Positions 1 through 9,736 are shown, numbered from the stretch's first letter. The stretch is 64,000 bases of DNA from Flavonifractor sp. An10 (GCF_002161215.1 NZ_NFMB01000001.1:471124-535123); one strand, 5' to 3'. Numbers and translations: made by a program. Notes: generated by a model not told the origin, from the letters alone.

Positions 1-1605
1 GCCGCCGACGGCGGCGAGGACAGCCGGGCCTTCCTGGCGGAGCTGGACGAGCTGCGCTTTGGGGCGGGGGAGCTGAGCAGCCATGAGCTAATCTGGCAGA
101 TTTACGACCGCACCAACCTGCTGGGCATCTTCGGGGCCATGAGCGGGGGAGAGGAGCGGCAGTCCAACCTGCTCACCCTGGCGGAGCTGGCCCGCCGGTT
201 CGAGGGGGCGGGCCACAAGGGCCTGTTTGGCTTTCTCTCCTACCTGACCCGCCTGCGGGAGAACGGGGAGAAGCTGGTGCTGCCCGCTCCCGGCCGGGAG
301 GGGGGCGGCGTGCACATTTTGAGCATCCACAAGTCCAAGGGCCTGGAGTTCCCGGTGGTGCTGGTGTGCGGGCTGGCCCGACGACTCAACCGGGAGGACA
401 TGAACCGGCCCATCCTGTTCCACCCCAAGCTGGGTGTGGGGCCCAAGCGGCTGGATGTGGAGCGTGGGGTGGAGTACCCCACCCTGGCCCGCCGGGCGGT
501 GGCCCGGCAGCTGGAGCTGGAGATGATGGCGGAGGAGCTGCGGCTGCTGTACGTGGCCGTGACCCGGGCCAAGGAGAAGCTGATCCTGTCGGTGGCCCTC
601 ACCGGCGGCGGGCGGGATCTGGAGAAGCTGGCGGGGGACGCCGCCTGCCCGGTGGAGCCCCAGGTGCTGGCGGGCTGCCAGAGCGTGGGGCAGTGGGTGC
701 TGCTGCCCGCCCTGGCCCGGCCGGACGGGGAGGCCCTGCGGCGGGCCGCCGGGGTACAGGTGCCCCTGACGGCGGCGGACTGCGGCCCTGGCTGGGACAT
801 CCGCTTCGTGGACGGGATGGAGTTCCAGGCGGAACCGGCGGAGGAAATGATCAGCCCATCCGGGCCGCCGGACGGAGAGACGATTTCCGGCGAGGGCGGG
901 GAGGACGCGGCCGCCCTGGCGGCCAAGCTGGCCTGGATCTACCCCCACGCCGCCCAGGTGGAGCTGCCCTCCAAGCTCACCGCTACCCAGTTGAAGGGGC
1001 GGCCCCTGGACGAAGAGGCCGCCGAGGAGGCCCCCAGGCCGCCCCGGCCCCTGACCTTCGGCCGGCCCCGGTTTGCCGCCGAGGAGTTCGGCCTCACCCC
1101 GGCCCAGCGGGGCACCGCCCTCCACCTGGTGATGCAGTACATCGACTTTGAACGGGCGGAGACGGCGGAGGGGGTGACTGCGGAGATCCACCGGCTGGTG
1201 GAACAGGCCTTTCTCACCCCCCAGCAGGGGGAGGCGGTGAACCCGGAGCGCATCGCGGCCTTTTTCTCCTCCGACCTGGGCCGGGAGCTGATGTCCTCCA
1301 CCTCCCTGCGGCGGGAGTTCAAGTTCTCCATCCTGGTGCCGGCGGCGGATTACTATCAAGAGGCTGAGGAAGGGGAGCAGGTGCTGCTCCAGGGCGTGGT
1401 GGACTGCTGCTTCGAGACCCTGGAGGGCATCACGGTGGTGGACTTCAAGACCGACCGGGTGACCAAACGAACCGTGGCGGAGCGGGCGGAGGAGTACCGG
1501 CCCCAGCTCACCGCCTACAGCCGGGCCCTGGAGGAGATCACCGGGAAGCCGGTGGTCCGCCGCTGCCTGTGGTTTTTTGCCATCGACCAGGCGGTGGAGG
1601 TGTAA
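1..1605 (+). CDS. addA: AddA, ATP-dependent helicase/nuclease subunit A (3' part only)
   Basis: The reading frame is open from the first base, so the 5' end lies outside the window; about 534 C-terminal residues are present. AddA pairs with AddB as the Gram-positive RecBCD counterpart that resects double-strand breaks. Seen here: UvrD-type motif V (HKSKGLEFPVVLVCGL), motif VI (VAVTRAKEKL) and the C-terminal RecB-type nuclease core, GVVDCCFE, then VVDFKTD, then YRPQLTAYSRAL, which carries the metal-binding Asp/Asp/Lys and Gln/Tyr residues. The nuclease appears intact. addB, if adjacent, would be upstream of the window. Confidence 0.95.
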   Translation, partial: AADGGEDSRAFLAELDELRFGAGELSSHELIWQIYDRTNLLGIFGAMSGGEERQSNLLTLAELARRFEGAGHKGLFGFLSYLTRLRENGEKLVLPAPGREGGGVHILSIHKSKGLEFPVVLVCGLARRLNREDMNRPILFHPKLGVGPKRLDVERGVEYPTLARRAVARQLELEMMAEELRLLYVAVTRAKEKLILSVALTGGGRDLEKLAGDAACPVEPQVLAGCQSVGQWVLLPALARPDGEALRRAAGVQVPLTAADCGPGWDIRFVDGMEFQAEPAEEMISPSGPPDGETISGEGGEDAAALAAKLAWIYPHAAQVELPSKLTATQLKGRPLDEEAAEEAPRPPRPLTFGRPRFAAEEFGLTPAQRGTALHLVMQYIDFERAETAEGVTAEIHRLVEQAFLTPQQGEAVNPERIAAFFSSDLGRELMSSTSLRREFKFSILVPAADYYQEAEEGEQVLLQGVVDCCFETLEGITVVDFKTDRVTKRTVAERAEEYRPQLTAYSRALEEITGKPVVRRCLWFFAIDQAVEV

Positions 1606-1640
1606 AGGAAAAATCCTTGAAAATTTTCTCGAAAAAAGTG

Positions 1641-1669
1641 TTGCAATTCCCATTTGATTGTGCTATCAT
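1641..1669 (+). promoter_or_regulatory. Promoter of rpmE
   Basis: TTGCAA, a 17-bp spacer and TATCAT, with an extended TG one base upstream of the -10. It lies in an A/T-rich gap after addA and gives a leader of about 65 nt before rpmE. Confidence 0.7.
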
Positions 1670-1740
1670 ATTCTAGCGTTTATAAGGCGTGGAGGTTTGC
1701 TGCGCCGTCTCACCCAGAACGAGAAAGAGGTGAACACAAC

Positions 1741-1947
1741 ATGAAGGAAGGCATCCATCCCAACTACGAACAGACCACGATCAGATGTGCCTGCGGTAAC
1801 GTGATCGAAACCGGATCTACCAAGAAGGACATCCGCGTGGAAGTCTGCTCCAAGTGTCACCCCTTCTTCACCGGCAAGCAGAAGATGGTGGATACTGGCG
1901 GACGCGTCAGCCGCTTCAACAAGAAGTTCGGCCTGGACAAGAAGTAA
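1741..1947 (+). CDS. rpmE: 50S ribosomal protein L31
   Basis: A 68-residue protein of normal length for bacterial L31, a component of the large subunit that helps bridge to the small subunit. It begins [10 protein letters not shown] and keeps four cysteines, C16 and C18 (CAC) and C36 and C39 (CSKC), so it is the zinc-binding C+ form rather than the zinc-independent paralogue. The ATG is preceded by AAAGAGGTG. The gene has its own promoter and a strong terminator, so it is a single-gene transcript. Longer in-frame upstream starts exist but would add a non-conserved extension. Confidence 0.97.
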   Translation: MKEGIHPNYEQTTIRCACGNVIETGSTKKDIRVEVCSKCHPFFTGKQKMVDTGGRVSRFNKKFGLDKK

Positions 1948-1960
1948 GTTGGTCAATTCA

Positions 1961-1993
1961 AGAGCCCGTACCGGTTTCGGTACGGGCTCTTTT
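1961..1993 (+). terminator. Rho-independent terminator of rpmE
   Basis: A perfect 13-bp stem (AGAGCCCGTACCG with its complement) around a GTTT loop, followed by a short T run. Confidence 0.9.
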
Positions 1994-2082
1994 CCATCCG
2001 AAGCGCATCCCGAGGATACCCGCCGCCGGTGCGGCATAACAATAAGGAGGATGCGGTAAAAACGAAACGGCTGGAGGTAGTG

Positions 2083-2592
2083 ATGATGTTTACCAGAATC
2101 GACCCCAAGGAGCTGAACCAGAACGTTTTTTCCCTGATCGGTGACCAGTGGATGCTCATCACCGCCGGGACGAAGGAGAAGTGCAACACCATGACCGCCA
2201 GCTGGGGCGGCCTGGGGGTGCTGTGGGGCGGGCCGGTGGCCACCGTCTATATCCGCCCCCAGCGGTACACCCTGGAGTTTGTGGAGAATAGCGGCTATTT
2301 TACCCTGTCCTTCTTTGGCGAGGCATACCGCAAGGCCCTGGCCCTGTGCGGGTCCAAGAGCGGCCGGGAGATCGACAAGGTAAAGGAGTGCGGCTTCACG
2401 GTGGCGGAGGCCGGGTGCGGCGCGCCCTATTTTGCCGAGGCGGAGCTGGTGCTGGTGTGCCGGAAGGCATACTGGCAGGACATGGATCCCGCCCACTTCC
2501 TGGACGGGGAGATCGACAACAAATGGTACCCCGGGAAGGACTATCACCGGATTTTCATCGGGGAGATTGTGGAAGCACTGCGAAAAGAGTAG
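2083..2592 (+). CDS. Flavin reductase family protein
   Basis: A 169-residue protein beginning MMFTRIDPKELNQNVFSLIGDQWMLITA, typical of the FMN-binding split-barrel flavin reductase/flavoredoxin family. The stretch NTMTASWGGLGVLW and the PQRYT segment match the flavin-binding strands. Its electron partner is unknown and no neighbour indicates one. The start was chosen because GGAGG sits just upstream; an in-frame ATG 54 nt earlier has a poorer context. Its TAG stop is supplied by the first six bases of a palindromic repeat (see 2589). Confidence 0.85.
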   Translation: MMFTRIDPKELNQNVFSLIGDQWMLITAGTKEKCNTMTASWGGLGVLWGGPVATVYIRPQRYTLEFVENSGYFTLSFFGEAYRKALALCGSKSGREIDKVKECGFTVAEAGCGAPYFAEAELVLVCRKAYWQDMDPAHFLDGEIDNKWYPGKDYHRIFIGEIVEALRKE

Positions 2593-2611
2593 GGCGGGGG
2601 CTTGCCCCCGC
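2589..2611 (+). repeat. GTAGGG-headed palindromic repeat, copy 1
   Basis: A 23-bp element: GTAGGGCGGGGGC, TT, then GCCCCCGC. The same 23 bases recur exactly at 16514 inside another gene. The TAG within GTAGGG is the stop codon of the flavin reductase gene. It could form a GC hairpin but has no T run, so it is not a typical terminator. Confidence 0.8.
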
Positions 2612-2624
2612 TGCGGAGGAACGA

Positions 2625-3914
2625 ATGACAGAAGAGAACAAGACCAACATCAACCGGGCGGTGCTGGCGGGCCTGAACGCCCGCTGCCTGCCCGACGAGG
2701 AGAACGCCGACGAGACCTCCATGGAGGAGCTGGAGGAGCTGCTCCAGACCGCCGGGGGCGTGTGCGTGGGGACGGTGTTCCAGAACAAGGACACGCCGGA
2801 TCCCCGCACCTTCCTGGGAGAGGGCAAGGTGGCGGAGCTGAAGGAGCTGGTGGGGGCCATGGGGGCGGACATGGTGATCGTGGACAACCCCCTGTCCCCG
2901 TCCCAGCAGCGGGTGCTGTCCGAGGAGCTGGGCGTCCAGGTGCTGGATCGTGCGGCCCTGATCCTGGACATCTTCGCCCAGCGGGCCCGCACCAAGGAGG
3001 GCCGCCTCCAGGTGGAGCTGGCCCAGTACCAGTACCTGCTGCCCCGGCTGCTGGGCATGTGGACTCACCTGGAGCGGCAGGAGGGAGCCATCGGCACCCG
3101 GGGCCCCGGCGAGACCCAGCTGGAGACCGACCGGCGGCACATCCGCCGGAAAATTTCCAAGCTGCGGGAGGAGCTGGAGCAGGTTCGGAGAGTGCGGGCC
3201 ACCCAGCGCTCCCGCCGGGAGAAGAACGAGGTGCCGGTGGTGGCCATCGTGGGCTACACCAACGCGGGAAAGTCCACCCTGCTCAACAGGCTGACCGGGG
3301 CGGACATCCCCGCCAACAACCGCCTCTTCGACACCCTGGACACCACCACCCGTACCCTGGAGATCTCCGACACCTGCACAGTGCTCCTCTCCGACACGGT
3401 GGGCTTCATCCGCAAGCTGCCCCACCATCTGGTGGAGGCCTTCAAGGCCACCCTGGAGGAGCTGAGCTATGCCGACCTTCTGCTCCACGTGATCGACGCC
3501 TCCAACCCGGAGTGGCGGGAGCAGGCGGAGGTGGTGGAGAAGCTGATCGCCGAGCTGGGGGCGGAGCAGACCCCCCGCATCGACGTATTCAACAAGTGCG
3601 ACAAGTGCCCGGCGGAGATCCTGCCCCACGGGGCGGACATCGTATCCATCTCCGCCAAGACCGGCCAGGGGCTGGACGAGCTGCTGGAGAAGATCGGCGG
3701 CCACCTGGACACCGGCGCCTGCCGGGTGGAGCTGTCCATCCCCTACGACAAGGGGGGGCTGGTGGATCTCCTCCACCGGGAGGCCAGGGTGGAGCAGGTG
3801 GACTACGGCGAGACCATCCAGGTCACCGCCGTGTGCACCCCTGTCCAGCTGGGGCGCTTGAAGGACTACGTGGTGTCCGGCTGGACGCCGCCCAAGGAGT
3901 TTTGGGAGGACTGA
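2625..3914 (+). CDS. hflX: GTPase HflX
   Basis: A 429-residue protein. HflX is a ribosome-binding GTPase that splits or rescues stalled 70S ribosomes. The N-terminal domain (about residues 1-190) contains the family signature DPRTFLGEGKVAEL and a coiled helical part ending GTRGPGETQLETDRR. The G domain follows with G1 GYTNAGKST, G3 DTVGF and G4 NKCD. Length and motif order are normal. GGAGG is 5 nt before the ATG. It lies directly downstream of repeat copy 1. Confidence 0.95.
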   Translation: MTEENKTNINRAVLAGLNARCLPDEENADETSMEELEELLQTAGGVCVGTVFQNKDTPDPRTFLGEGKVAELKELVGAMGADMVIVDNPLSPSQQRVLSEELGVQVLDRAALILDIFAQRARTKEGRLQVELAQYQYLLPRLLGMWTHLERQEGAIGTRGPGETQLETDRRHIRRKISKLREELEQVRRVRATQRSRREKNEVPVVAIVGYTNAGKSTLLNRLTGADIPANNRLFDTLDTTTRTLEISDTCTVLLSDTVGFIRKLPHHLVEAFKATLEELSYADLLLHVIDASNPEWREQAEVVEKLIAELGAEQTPRIDVFNKCDKCPAEILPHGADIVSISAKTGQGLDELLEKIGGHLDTGACRVELSIPYDKGGLVDLLHREARVEQVDYGETIQVTAVCTPVQLGRLKDYVVSGWTPPKEFWED

Positions 3915-4008
3915 GGTATGGCGCGTCGGTTCGCCGCGCCCCACGCGGCTCAGCCCACCCCATTCGTGGCGCGTGACGACCCGGCACGCGCAAAAAGGAG
4001 GTAACACC

Positions 4009-4539
4009 ATGCAGACCCTGGAGACCGAACGCCTGATCCTGCGCCCCTTCACTTTGGACGACGCGGAGGGGCTGTACGCCTATGCCAGCCACCCGGAGGT
4101 GGGCCCCCCGGCGGGGTGGCATCCCCACCGGAGCCTGGAGGAGAGCCGGCAGGTCATCGAGAGCATCTTTATTCCCTCGGACACCCTGGCAGTGGTGCGT
4201 AAGGCCGACGGCCGGCTGATCGGCTCGGCGGGCTTTGTGGGCAAGCACCGGAAGGAGCTGGGGCTGCCCAGCGAGGAGGTGGGCTACTCCCTGGCCCGGG
4301 ACTGCTGGGGCCGGGGGCTCATCCCCGAGGCGGTTCGGGAGATCCTCCGCCACGCCTTCGCCGATCTGGGCTATCAGGCCATCTGGGCGGCCTACTACGA
4401 CGGCAACCGCAAGTCCAAGCGGGTGATGCTCAAGTGCGGTATGACCTACCGCCTCTCCCGGGTGGAGCCGGTGGAGCAGCTGGGGGAGACCCGGCTGGCC
4501 CACTACTTTGCCATCAGCAGGAGGGAGTGGGAACGATGA
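4009..4539 (+). CDS. GNAT family N-acetyltransferase
   Basis: A 176-residue protein starting METERLILRPFTLDD after one short lead-in, the usual opening of RimJ/RimL-type GNAT enzymes that acetylate an amine using acetyl-CoA. The acetyl-CoA loop region is GYSLARDCWGRGLIPEA, and NRKSKRVMLKCGM is the typical C-terminal part. The substrate cannot be told from the sequence. AAGGAGG precedes the ATG. The stop overlaps the next start (ATGA), so the two are translationally coupled. Confidence 0.85.
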   Translation: MQTLETERLILRPFTLDDAEGLYAYASHPEVGPPAGWHPHRSLEESRQVIESIFIPSDTLAVVRKADGRLIGSAGFVGKHRKELGLPSEEVGYSLARDCWGRGLIPEAVREILRHAFADLGYQAIWAAYYDGNRKSKRVMLKCGMTYRLSRVEPVEQLGETRLAHYFAISRREWER

Positions 4540-5165
4540 CGGAATACCTGATCCCCACTGGCCGCGCCGAGACGGAGCTGGTGGAGAAGCGCTCCCGCTT
4601 CATCGGCCAGGTGTGGCCGGTGGAGAGCGAGGAGGAGGCCCGGGCCCGCATCGAGGAGACCAAGAAGAAGCACTATGACGCCCGGCACAACTGCTGGTGC
4701 TACCGCATCCGGGAGGGGGGCGTGGAGCGGTACTCCGACGACGGGGAGCCCCAGGGCACCGCGGGCCAGCCCATGCTCAACGTGTTCCAGCGGGAGGGAG
4801 TCACCAACGTTTGTTGCGTGGTGACCCGGTACTTCGGCGGGGTGCTGCTGGGGGCCGGCGGCCTGGTGCGGGCCTACACCCAGAGTGCCAAGGACGCCCT
4901 GGACGCGGCGGGCATCTCGGTGATGCGCCGGTGGGTGGAGGTCACCGTACCCTGCCCCTACTCCTTCTTCGAGCGCCTCAGGCTGGAGGTGGAGGCCGTG
5001 GGGGGCGTGCTGGGGGAGACCGAGTACGCCGCCGACGTGACGGTCCACGCCCTGCTGCCCGAGGGGGCGGTGGAGGCCTTCTCCGCCCGGGTCACCGAGC
5101 TGACCGCCGGCGGCTCGGCCTGCACCGTGTCCGGGGAGGCCTTCAAGGCCGTCCCCAGAAAATAA
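4536..5165 (+). CDS. YigZ/IMPACT family protein
   Basis: A 209-residue protein of the UPF0029/IMPACT family. The N-terminal domain shows KRSRFIGQVWPV, DARHNCWCYRI, DDGEPQGTAGQPML and VTRYFGGVLLGAGGL, all family hallmarks; a smaller C-terminal domain follows. The family is linked to translation-stress control in eukaryotes; the bacterial role is unsettled. It overlaps the upstream acetyltransferase by 4 nt. Confidence 0.9.
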   Translation: MTEYLIPTGRAETELVEKRSRFIGQVWPVESEEEARARIEETKKKHYDARHNCWCYRIREGGVERYSDDGEPQGTAGQPMLNVFQREGVTNVCCVVTRYFGGVLLGAGGLVRAYTQSAKDALDAAGISVMRRWVEVTVPCPYSFFERLRLEVEAVGGVLGETEYAADVTVHALLPEGAVEAFSARVTELTAGGSACTVSGEAFKAVPRK

Positions 5166-5263
5166 TATGAACAATTCGTGAATCTTTTGCGAAAAAGAAG
5201 GATTTTTCGGCGGAGCGGCGTATATAGCTATAGAGCAAATCGGCGGATAGGAGGGTGAACCGG

Positions 5264-6268
5264 ATGACCCTGCGTGAACAGACCGAGGCCATGGAACGGG
5301 AGATGCTCTCCCCCTATGCCTGCCTGTCCTCCCGATCACGGGGGCGGCAGGTGCCTCTGGAGCCCTGCCCCACCCGCACCTGCTTTCAGCGGGACATCGA
5401 CCGGATTGTCCACTCCAAGGCCTTCCGGCGGCTCAAGCACAAGACCCAGGTGTTCCTGGAGCCGGAGGGGGATCACTACCGCACCCGCATGACCCACACC
5501 ATCGAGGTCAGCCGCATCGCCCGCACCATCGCCCGGGGCCTGCGGCTCAACGAGGATCTGGCGGAGGCGGCGGCCTACGGCCACGATCTGGGCCACACCC
5601 CCTTCGGCCACGCCGGGGAGCGGGTGCTGGCGGAGATCATGCCCGGCGGCTTTGCCCACAACCAGCAGTCCCTCCGGGTGGTAGACCGGCTGGAGAAGGA
5701 CGGGGAGGGCCTCAACCTGACCTATGAGGTGCGGCGGGGCATCCTCTGCCACACCGGCCCCGACCGGGCGGAGACCCTGGAGGGGCGCCTTCTCCGCCTG
5801 GCGGACAAGATCGCCTACATCAATCACGACATCGACGATGCCATCCGGGGCAGGATCATCTACCCCATGGACATACCCCTGTCCGTCTCCCAGGTGCTGG
5901 GCTTCACCCACTCGGAGCGGATCAACACCCTGACGGTGGACGTGATCACCGCCAGCGCCGGAAAGGACGAGATTCTCCAGTCCCCCGCCTGCCGGGACGC
6001 CATGCACGAGCTGCGGGAGTTCATGTTTGAGTATGTCTACCGCAACCCGGTGGCCAAGGGGGAGGAGGGCAAGGCCCAGGACATGCTCCGCCGCCTGTTC
6101 GAGTACTATGTAAAGGAGCCGGACAAGCTGCCGCCGGAGTACCAGGACATCCGGTATGAGGAGGGTGTGGAGCGGGCGGTCTGCGACTACATCTCCGGCA
6201 TGACGGACAAGTACGCGGTGGAGCGGTTCGGCGAGGCGTTCATCCCCAAGTCGTGGAGCGTGAAGTAG
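5264..6268 (+). CDS. dgt: Deoxyguanosinetriphosphate triphosphohydrolase-like HD protein
   Basis: A 334-residue HD-domain enzyme that would hydrolyse dNTPs to deoxynucleosides and triphosphate. Seen: FRRLKHKTQVF, RTRMTHTIEVSRIARTIARGL (first His) and AAAYGHDLGHTPFGHAGE (HD pair), then ADKIAYINHDIDD. AGGAGG lies 9 nt before the ATG; an in-frame GTG three codons earlier directly abuts that site and is less likely. It lies just upstream of dnaG-rpoD, a common arrangement in Clostridia. The stop TAG is inside a GTAGGG palindrome. Confidence 0.92.
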   Translation: MTLREQTEAMEREMLSPYACLSSRSRGRQVPLEPCPTRTCFQRDIDRIVHSKAFRRLKHKTQVFLEPEGDHYRTRMTHTIEVSRIARTIARGLRLNEDLAEAAAYGHDLGHTPFGHAGERVLAEIMPGGFAHNQQSLRVVDRLEKDGEGLNLTYEVRRGILCHTGPDRAETLEGRLLRLADKIAYINHDIDDAIRGRIIYPMDIPLSVSQVLGFTHSERINTLTVDVITASAGKDEILQSPACRDAMHELREFMFEYVYRNPVAKGEEGKAQDMLRRLFEYYVKEPDKLPPEYQDIRYEEGVERAVCDYISGMTDKYAVERFGEAFIPKSWSVK

Positions 6269-6290
6269 GGCCGCCAAATACGGCGGCCGC
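6265..6290 (+). repeat. GTAGGG-headed palindromic repeat, copy 2
   Basis: GTAGGGCCGCC, AAATAC, GGCGGCC. It shares the GTAGGG head of the other copies with a different palindrome core. Its TAG is the stop codon of the dgt-like gene. Confidence 0.6.
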
Positions 6291-6353
6291 AGGCCGCGCG
6301 GGGCGTATGAATCTGGTATATTGTGGTAAACATAGTCGGAAGGAGGGCGGGCC

Positions 6354-8138
6354 GTGCCGATCCCGGAACAATTTATCGACGAGCTGGTGGCCCGCAGCGA
6401 GATTTCCGACGTGGTTTCCTCCTATGTCCACCTGACCAAGAAGGGGAACAACCTGTGGGGCCTGTGCCCCTTTCACAACGAAAAGACCCCCTCCTTTTCC
6501 GTCTCGCCGGATAAGCAGATCTACCACTGCTTCGGCTGCGGCAAGGGAGGCGGGGTGATCTCCTTTATTATGGAGATGGAGAACCTGTCCTTCCCCGACG
6601 CGGTGCGCCTGCTGGCCCAGCGGGCGGGGATGGAGGTGCCGGAGACGGGCACCGACGAGGCGGGCCGGAAAAAGCGGGCCCGGCTTCTGGCGGCCAACAA
6701 GGACGCCGCCCGGTTCTACCACGACTATCTGAAAAGCCCGGGGGGCGCGCGGGTGCGGGACTACATCGCCCAGCGGCAGCTCACCCCCCGCACCGCCACC
6801 CGCTTCGGCCTGGGGGCCGCCCCCGACCAGTGGGACGGCCTGACAAGGGCCCTCACGGAAAAGGGCTACAGCAAGATGGAGCTCATCGACGCGGGCCTGG
6901 CGGTGGCTGGGAAAAACGGCGGCATCTACGACAAGTTCCGCGCCCGGCTCATGCTCCCCGTCATCGATGTGCGGGGGGACGTGGTGGGCTTCACCAGCCG
7001 CATCCTGCCGGGGGTGGAGGGGCCCAAGTACCTGAATACCCCGGAGACCATGGTGTTCCACAAGGGCCGGCTGATCTACGCCCTCAACTTCGCCAAGAGC
7101 ACCAAGCGGCCCAACCTGGTGCTGGTGGAGGGCAACATCGATGTGATCACCCTCCACCAGGCGGGCTTTGACAATGTGGTGGCCACCATGGGCACCGCCC
7201 TCACCGAGGAGCACGCCCGCATCCTGGCCCGGTACACCAAGGAGCTGGTGCTCTGCTACGACAACGACGCGGCGGGGAAGCAGTCCACCGACCGGGTGCT
7301 CAACATCCTGAAGAACGCCAACCTGAACGTGCGGGTGCTCCAGCTGCCCAACGCCTACGACGCTGAGGGCAAGCCCATCAAGCAGGATCCCGACGATTTT
7401 GTAAAGAAATTCGGCCCCGCCGCCTTTGAGAAGTGCCTCAACGGCAGCGCGGGGCAGAATGACTACCGGCTGGAGACCCTGCTGCAAAAGCACAACACGG
7501 CAGACGAGGAGGGCCGCATGGCCTTTCTGCGGGAGGCGGTGGAGACTGTGGCGGCCCTCCCCAGCCCTATTGAGCGGGAGATCTACGGAAACAAGGCCGC
7601 CGCCGCCGCGGGCATCTCCGGCACTGCCTTCGCCCAGGAGGTGGAGCGGTACCGGAAAAACCGGGCGTGGCAGGCCAGAAAGCGGCAGGAGCGGAAGGAG
7701 CTGACCCCGGCGGCCCAGCTCCAGCCCAGGGAGCGGGAGCTGCGGTACGAGAACATCCGCTCCGCCCGGGCGGAGGAGGGGGTGATCCGCCTGCTCCTGC
7801 TGGAGCCGGCCCTGTTTCCCCAGGTGGAGGGGGCCCTGGGGCCGGAGCAGTTCTCCGCCCCGGTGCTGGCCAGGATTTACGCCCTGCTGTGCCAGCGGCA
7901 CCGGGAGGGGCGTTCCACCCAGCTGGCGGCCCTCACCGGGGCGCTGACGGCGGACGAGATGAGCCACCTGGTTCGCGTGATGGATCAGCCGGAGGCACTG
8001 GCCCACAGCAGCCAGGCCCTCCGCGATTACATAGAGATCATTCAGACCGAGGCCCTCAAGCGGGGCGGGGGCGGGCAGGACGACCCCCTGCTGGCGGCGC
8101 GGGAAAAGTTCAGAGAAAGAAAAGCGTATGGAGGATAA
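6354..8138 (+). CDS. dnaG: DNA primase
   Basis: A 594-residue replication primase. The N-terminal CHC2 zinc finger is complete (C38, H41, C59, C62: [11 protein letters not shown] ... [10 protein letters not shown]). The Toprim core follows with [14 protein letters not shown] near residue 257 and YDNDAAGK near residue 301; the C-terminal DnaB-interacting part is present. The start is GTG with AGGAGG 7 nt upstream. The gene is 4 nt from rpoD, so the two form the classic dnaG-rpoD operon. Confidence 0.97.
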   Translation: MPIPEQFIDELVARSEISDVVSSYVHLTKKGNNLWGLCPFHNEKTPSFSVSPDKQIYHCFGCGKGGGVISFIMEMENLSFPDAVRLLAQRAGMEVPETGTDEAGRKKRARLLAANKDAARFYHDYLKSPGGARVRDYIAQRQLTPRTATRFGLGAAPDQWDGLTRALTEKGYSKMELIDAGLAVAGKNGGIYDKFRARLMLPVIDVRGDVVGFTSRILPGVEGPKYLNTPETMVFHKGRLIYALNFAKSTKRPNLVLVEGNIDVITLHQAGFDNVVATMGTALTEEHARILARYTKELVLCYDNDAAGKQSTDRVLNILKNANLNVRVLQLPNAYDAEGKPIKQDPDDFVKKFGPAAFEKCLNGSAGQNDYRLETLLQKHNTADEEGRMAFLREAVETVAALPSPIEREIYGNKAAAAAGISGTAFAQEVERYRKNRAWQARKRQERKELTPAAQLQPRERELRYENIRSARAEEGVIRLLLLEPALFPQVEGALGPEQFSAPVLARIYALLCQRHREGRSTQLAALTGALTADEMSHLVRVMDQPEALAHSSQALRDYIEIIQTEALKRGGGGQDDPLLAAREKFRERKAYGG

Positions 8139-8142
8139 CCGA

Positions 8143-9489
8143 ATGAGCGAGAAGAAGACCACCGGCAAGCAGGAGCACACCCTTACCCTGGAGGATCAGG
8201 CCAAGCTGGCCCAGGCCAACGCCAAGAAGATGGAGCAGGGCAAGATCGAGGTCATGAAGGTGGTGGAGGGTGTCCAGGGTGCCGAAAAGCTGGCGGAGCT
8301 GATTGAAAAGGGCAAGAAGAACGGCAAGCTGTCGGCCAGTGAGCTGATGGACGTGCTGGAGAACATGGCCCTGGAAAGCGACCAGATGGACAAGATCTAC
8401 GATACCCTGGAGAACCTGGGCATTGACACGGTGGGGGATGACTATCTCACCGAGCTGGCCGACGACGTGGGCCCGCAGCTGGAGGATCTGGGCGACATCG
8501 AGGAGATCCCCGAGGAGGAGATCGTAGATCCCAACACGCTGGTGGACTCCTTCGGCATTGACGACCCCGTGCGCATGTATCTGAAGGAGATCGGCAAGGT
8601 GAACCTGCTCACTCCCGACGAGGAGATCCAGCTGGCCCAGGATATGGGCGCCGGCGACGCCGCCAAGGAGCAGCTGGCCGAGCTGGAGAAGGCCCGCAAG
8701 GCGGGGGAGGAGAGCCCCATCTCCGAGGAGGACGAGAAGGAGCTGCGCCGCCTGCTGAAGCGGGGCGAGGCGGCCAAGCAGCGCCTGGCCGAGGCCAACC
8801 TGCGCCTGGTGGTATCCATCGCCAAGCGGTATGTGGGCCGGGGCATGCTCTTCCTGGATCTGATCCAGGAGGGCAATCTGGGCCTGATCAAGGCGGTGGA
8901 GAAGTTCGACTACACCAAGGGCTACAAGTTCTCCACCTATGCCACCTGGTGGATCCGCCAGGCCATCACCCGGGCCATTGCCGACCAGGCCCGCACCATC
9001 CGCATCCCCGTCCATATGGTGGAGACCATCAACAAGGTCATCCGGGTGTCCCGCCAGCTCCTCCAGGAGCTGGGGCACGACCCCTCCCCCGAGGAGATCG
9101 CCGAGGAGATGGGCATGCCCGTGGACAAGGTGCGGGAGATCCTGAAGATCGCCCAGGAGCCCGTCTCCCTGGAAACCCCCATCGGTGAGGAGGAGGACTC
9201 CCACCTGGGAGACTTCATCCCCGACGAGGACGCCTCCGAGCCCTCTGAGGCCGCCTCCTTCACCCTGCTCAAGGAGCAGCTGGTGGACGTGCTGTCCACC
9301 CTGACCCCCCGGGAGGAGAAGGTGCTCAAGCTGCGCTTCGGCATCGAGGACGGCCGCACCCGCACCCTGGAGGAAGTGGGCAAGGAGTTCAACGTCACCC
9401 GGGAGCGCATCCGCCAGATTGAGGCCAAGGCCCTCAGAAAACTGCGCCACCCCAGCCGGAGCAAAAAGCTGAAGGATTTTTTGAACTGA
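8143..9489 (+). CDS. rpoD: RNA polymerase primary sigma factor (SigA/RpoD)
   Basis: A 448-residue housekeeping sigma factor. Seen: an acidic N-terminal region 1.1, region 1.2 ([22 protein letters not shown]), region 2 ([30 protein letters not shown]), region 3 and region 4.2 ([28 protein letters not shown]). The ATG at 8143 has GGAGG 8 nt upstream; an in-frame ATG at 8128 overlaps dnaG and is less likely. The gene ends [14 protein letters not shown], and a second copy of exactly these codons occurs downstream (see 9641). Confidence 0.97.
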   Translation: MSEKKTTGKQEHTLTLEDQAKLAQANAKKMEQGKIEVMKVVEGVQGAEKLAELIEKGKKNGKLSASELMDVLENMALESDQMDKIYDTLENLGIDTVGDDYLTELADDVGPQLEDLGDIEEIPEEEIVDPNTLVDSFGIDDPVRMYLKEIGKVNLLTPDEEIQLAQDMGAGDAAKEQLAELEKARKAGEESPISEEDEKELRRLLKRGEAAKQRLAEANLRLVVSIAKRYVGRGMLFLDLIQEGNLGLIKAVEKFDYTKGYKFSTYATWWIRQAITRAIADQARTIRIPVHMVETINKVIRVSRQLLQELGHDPSPEEIAEEMGMPVDKVREILKIAQEPVSLETPIGEEEDSHLGDFIPDEDASEPSEAASFTLLKEQLVDVLSTLTPREEKVLKLRFGIEDGRTRTLEEVGKEFNVTRERIRQIEAKALRKLRHPSRSKKLKDFLN

Positions 9490-9640
9490 GATAGGGGAAG
9501 CTGCTTGGCAGGTGTGGGCGCAGTTTGGGGCCCCCACGGAAGCCCAGCCCTGCGGGTTCCGTGGGGAGAGCCGGAGCGGCGGAGTGAGTGAGCTTTCGCC
9601 AGAGGCGGAAGCGAAGGATACGCAGCCCGTGACGGCGATG
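9490..9640 (+). other. Spacer between the two rpoD 3' ends; no gene seen
   Basis: This 151-bp stretch contains no convincing coding sequence. It holds a 13-bp stem with one bulged base (CCCCACGGAAGCCC paired with GGGTTCCGTGGGG, 9532-9566) and a smaller hairpin (CTTTCGCC/GGCGGAAG). Together with the flanking duplicated ends it looks like a small inserted or left-over element. Confidence 0.5.
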
Positions 9641-9685
9641 CGGCATCCTTCCAGAAGCAAGAAGCTGAAGGATTTCCTGAACTGA
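9641..9685 (+). repeat. Second copy of the rpoD 3' end (14 codons plus stop)
   Basis: The 45 bases translate to [14 protein letters not shown] and TGA, identical in protein to the end of rpoD at 9445-9489, but differ at 10 nucleotide positions, all synonymous. Homology stops sharply at the first Arg codon. The pattern resembles the displaced original gene end left when an integrative element inserts in the 3' end of a gene and restores it. Confidence 0.8.
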
Positions 9686-9698
9686 TCAACAAGAAAAA

Positions 9699-9736
9699 GG
9701 GGCCCGCCGTGTAGATCATGCGGCGGGCTCCTTCTG
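9699..9736 (+). terminator. Probable terminator of the dnaG-rpoD transcript
   Basis: An 11-bp stem (GGGGCCCGCCG with CGGCGGGCTCC, one G-T pair), flanked by an A run upstream and TTCTGTAT downstream. It lies right after the displaced rpoD end, as expected if that end was the original one. Confidence 0.6.
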
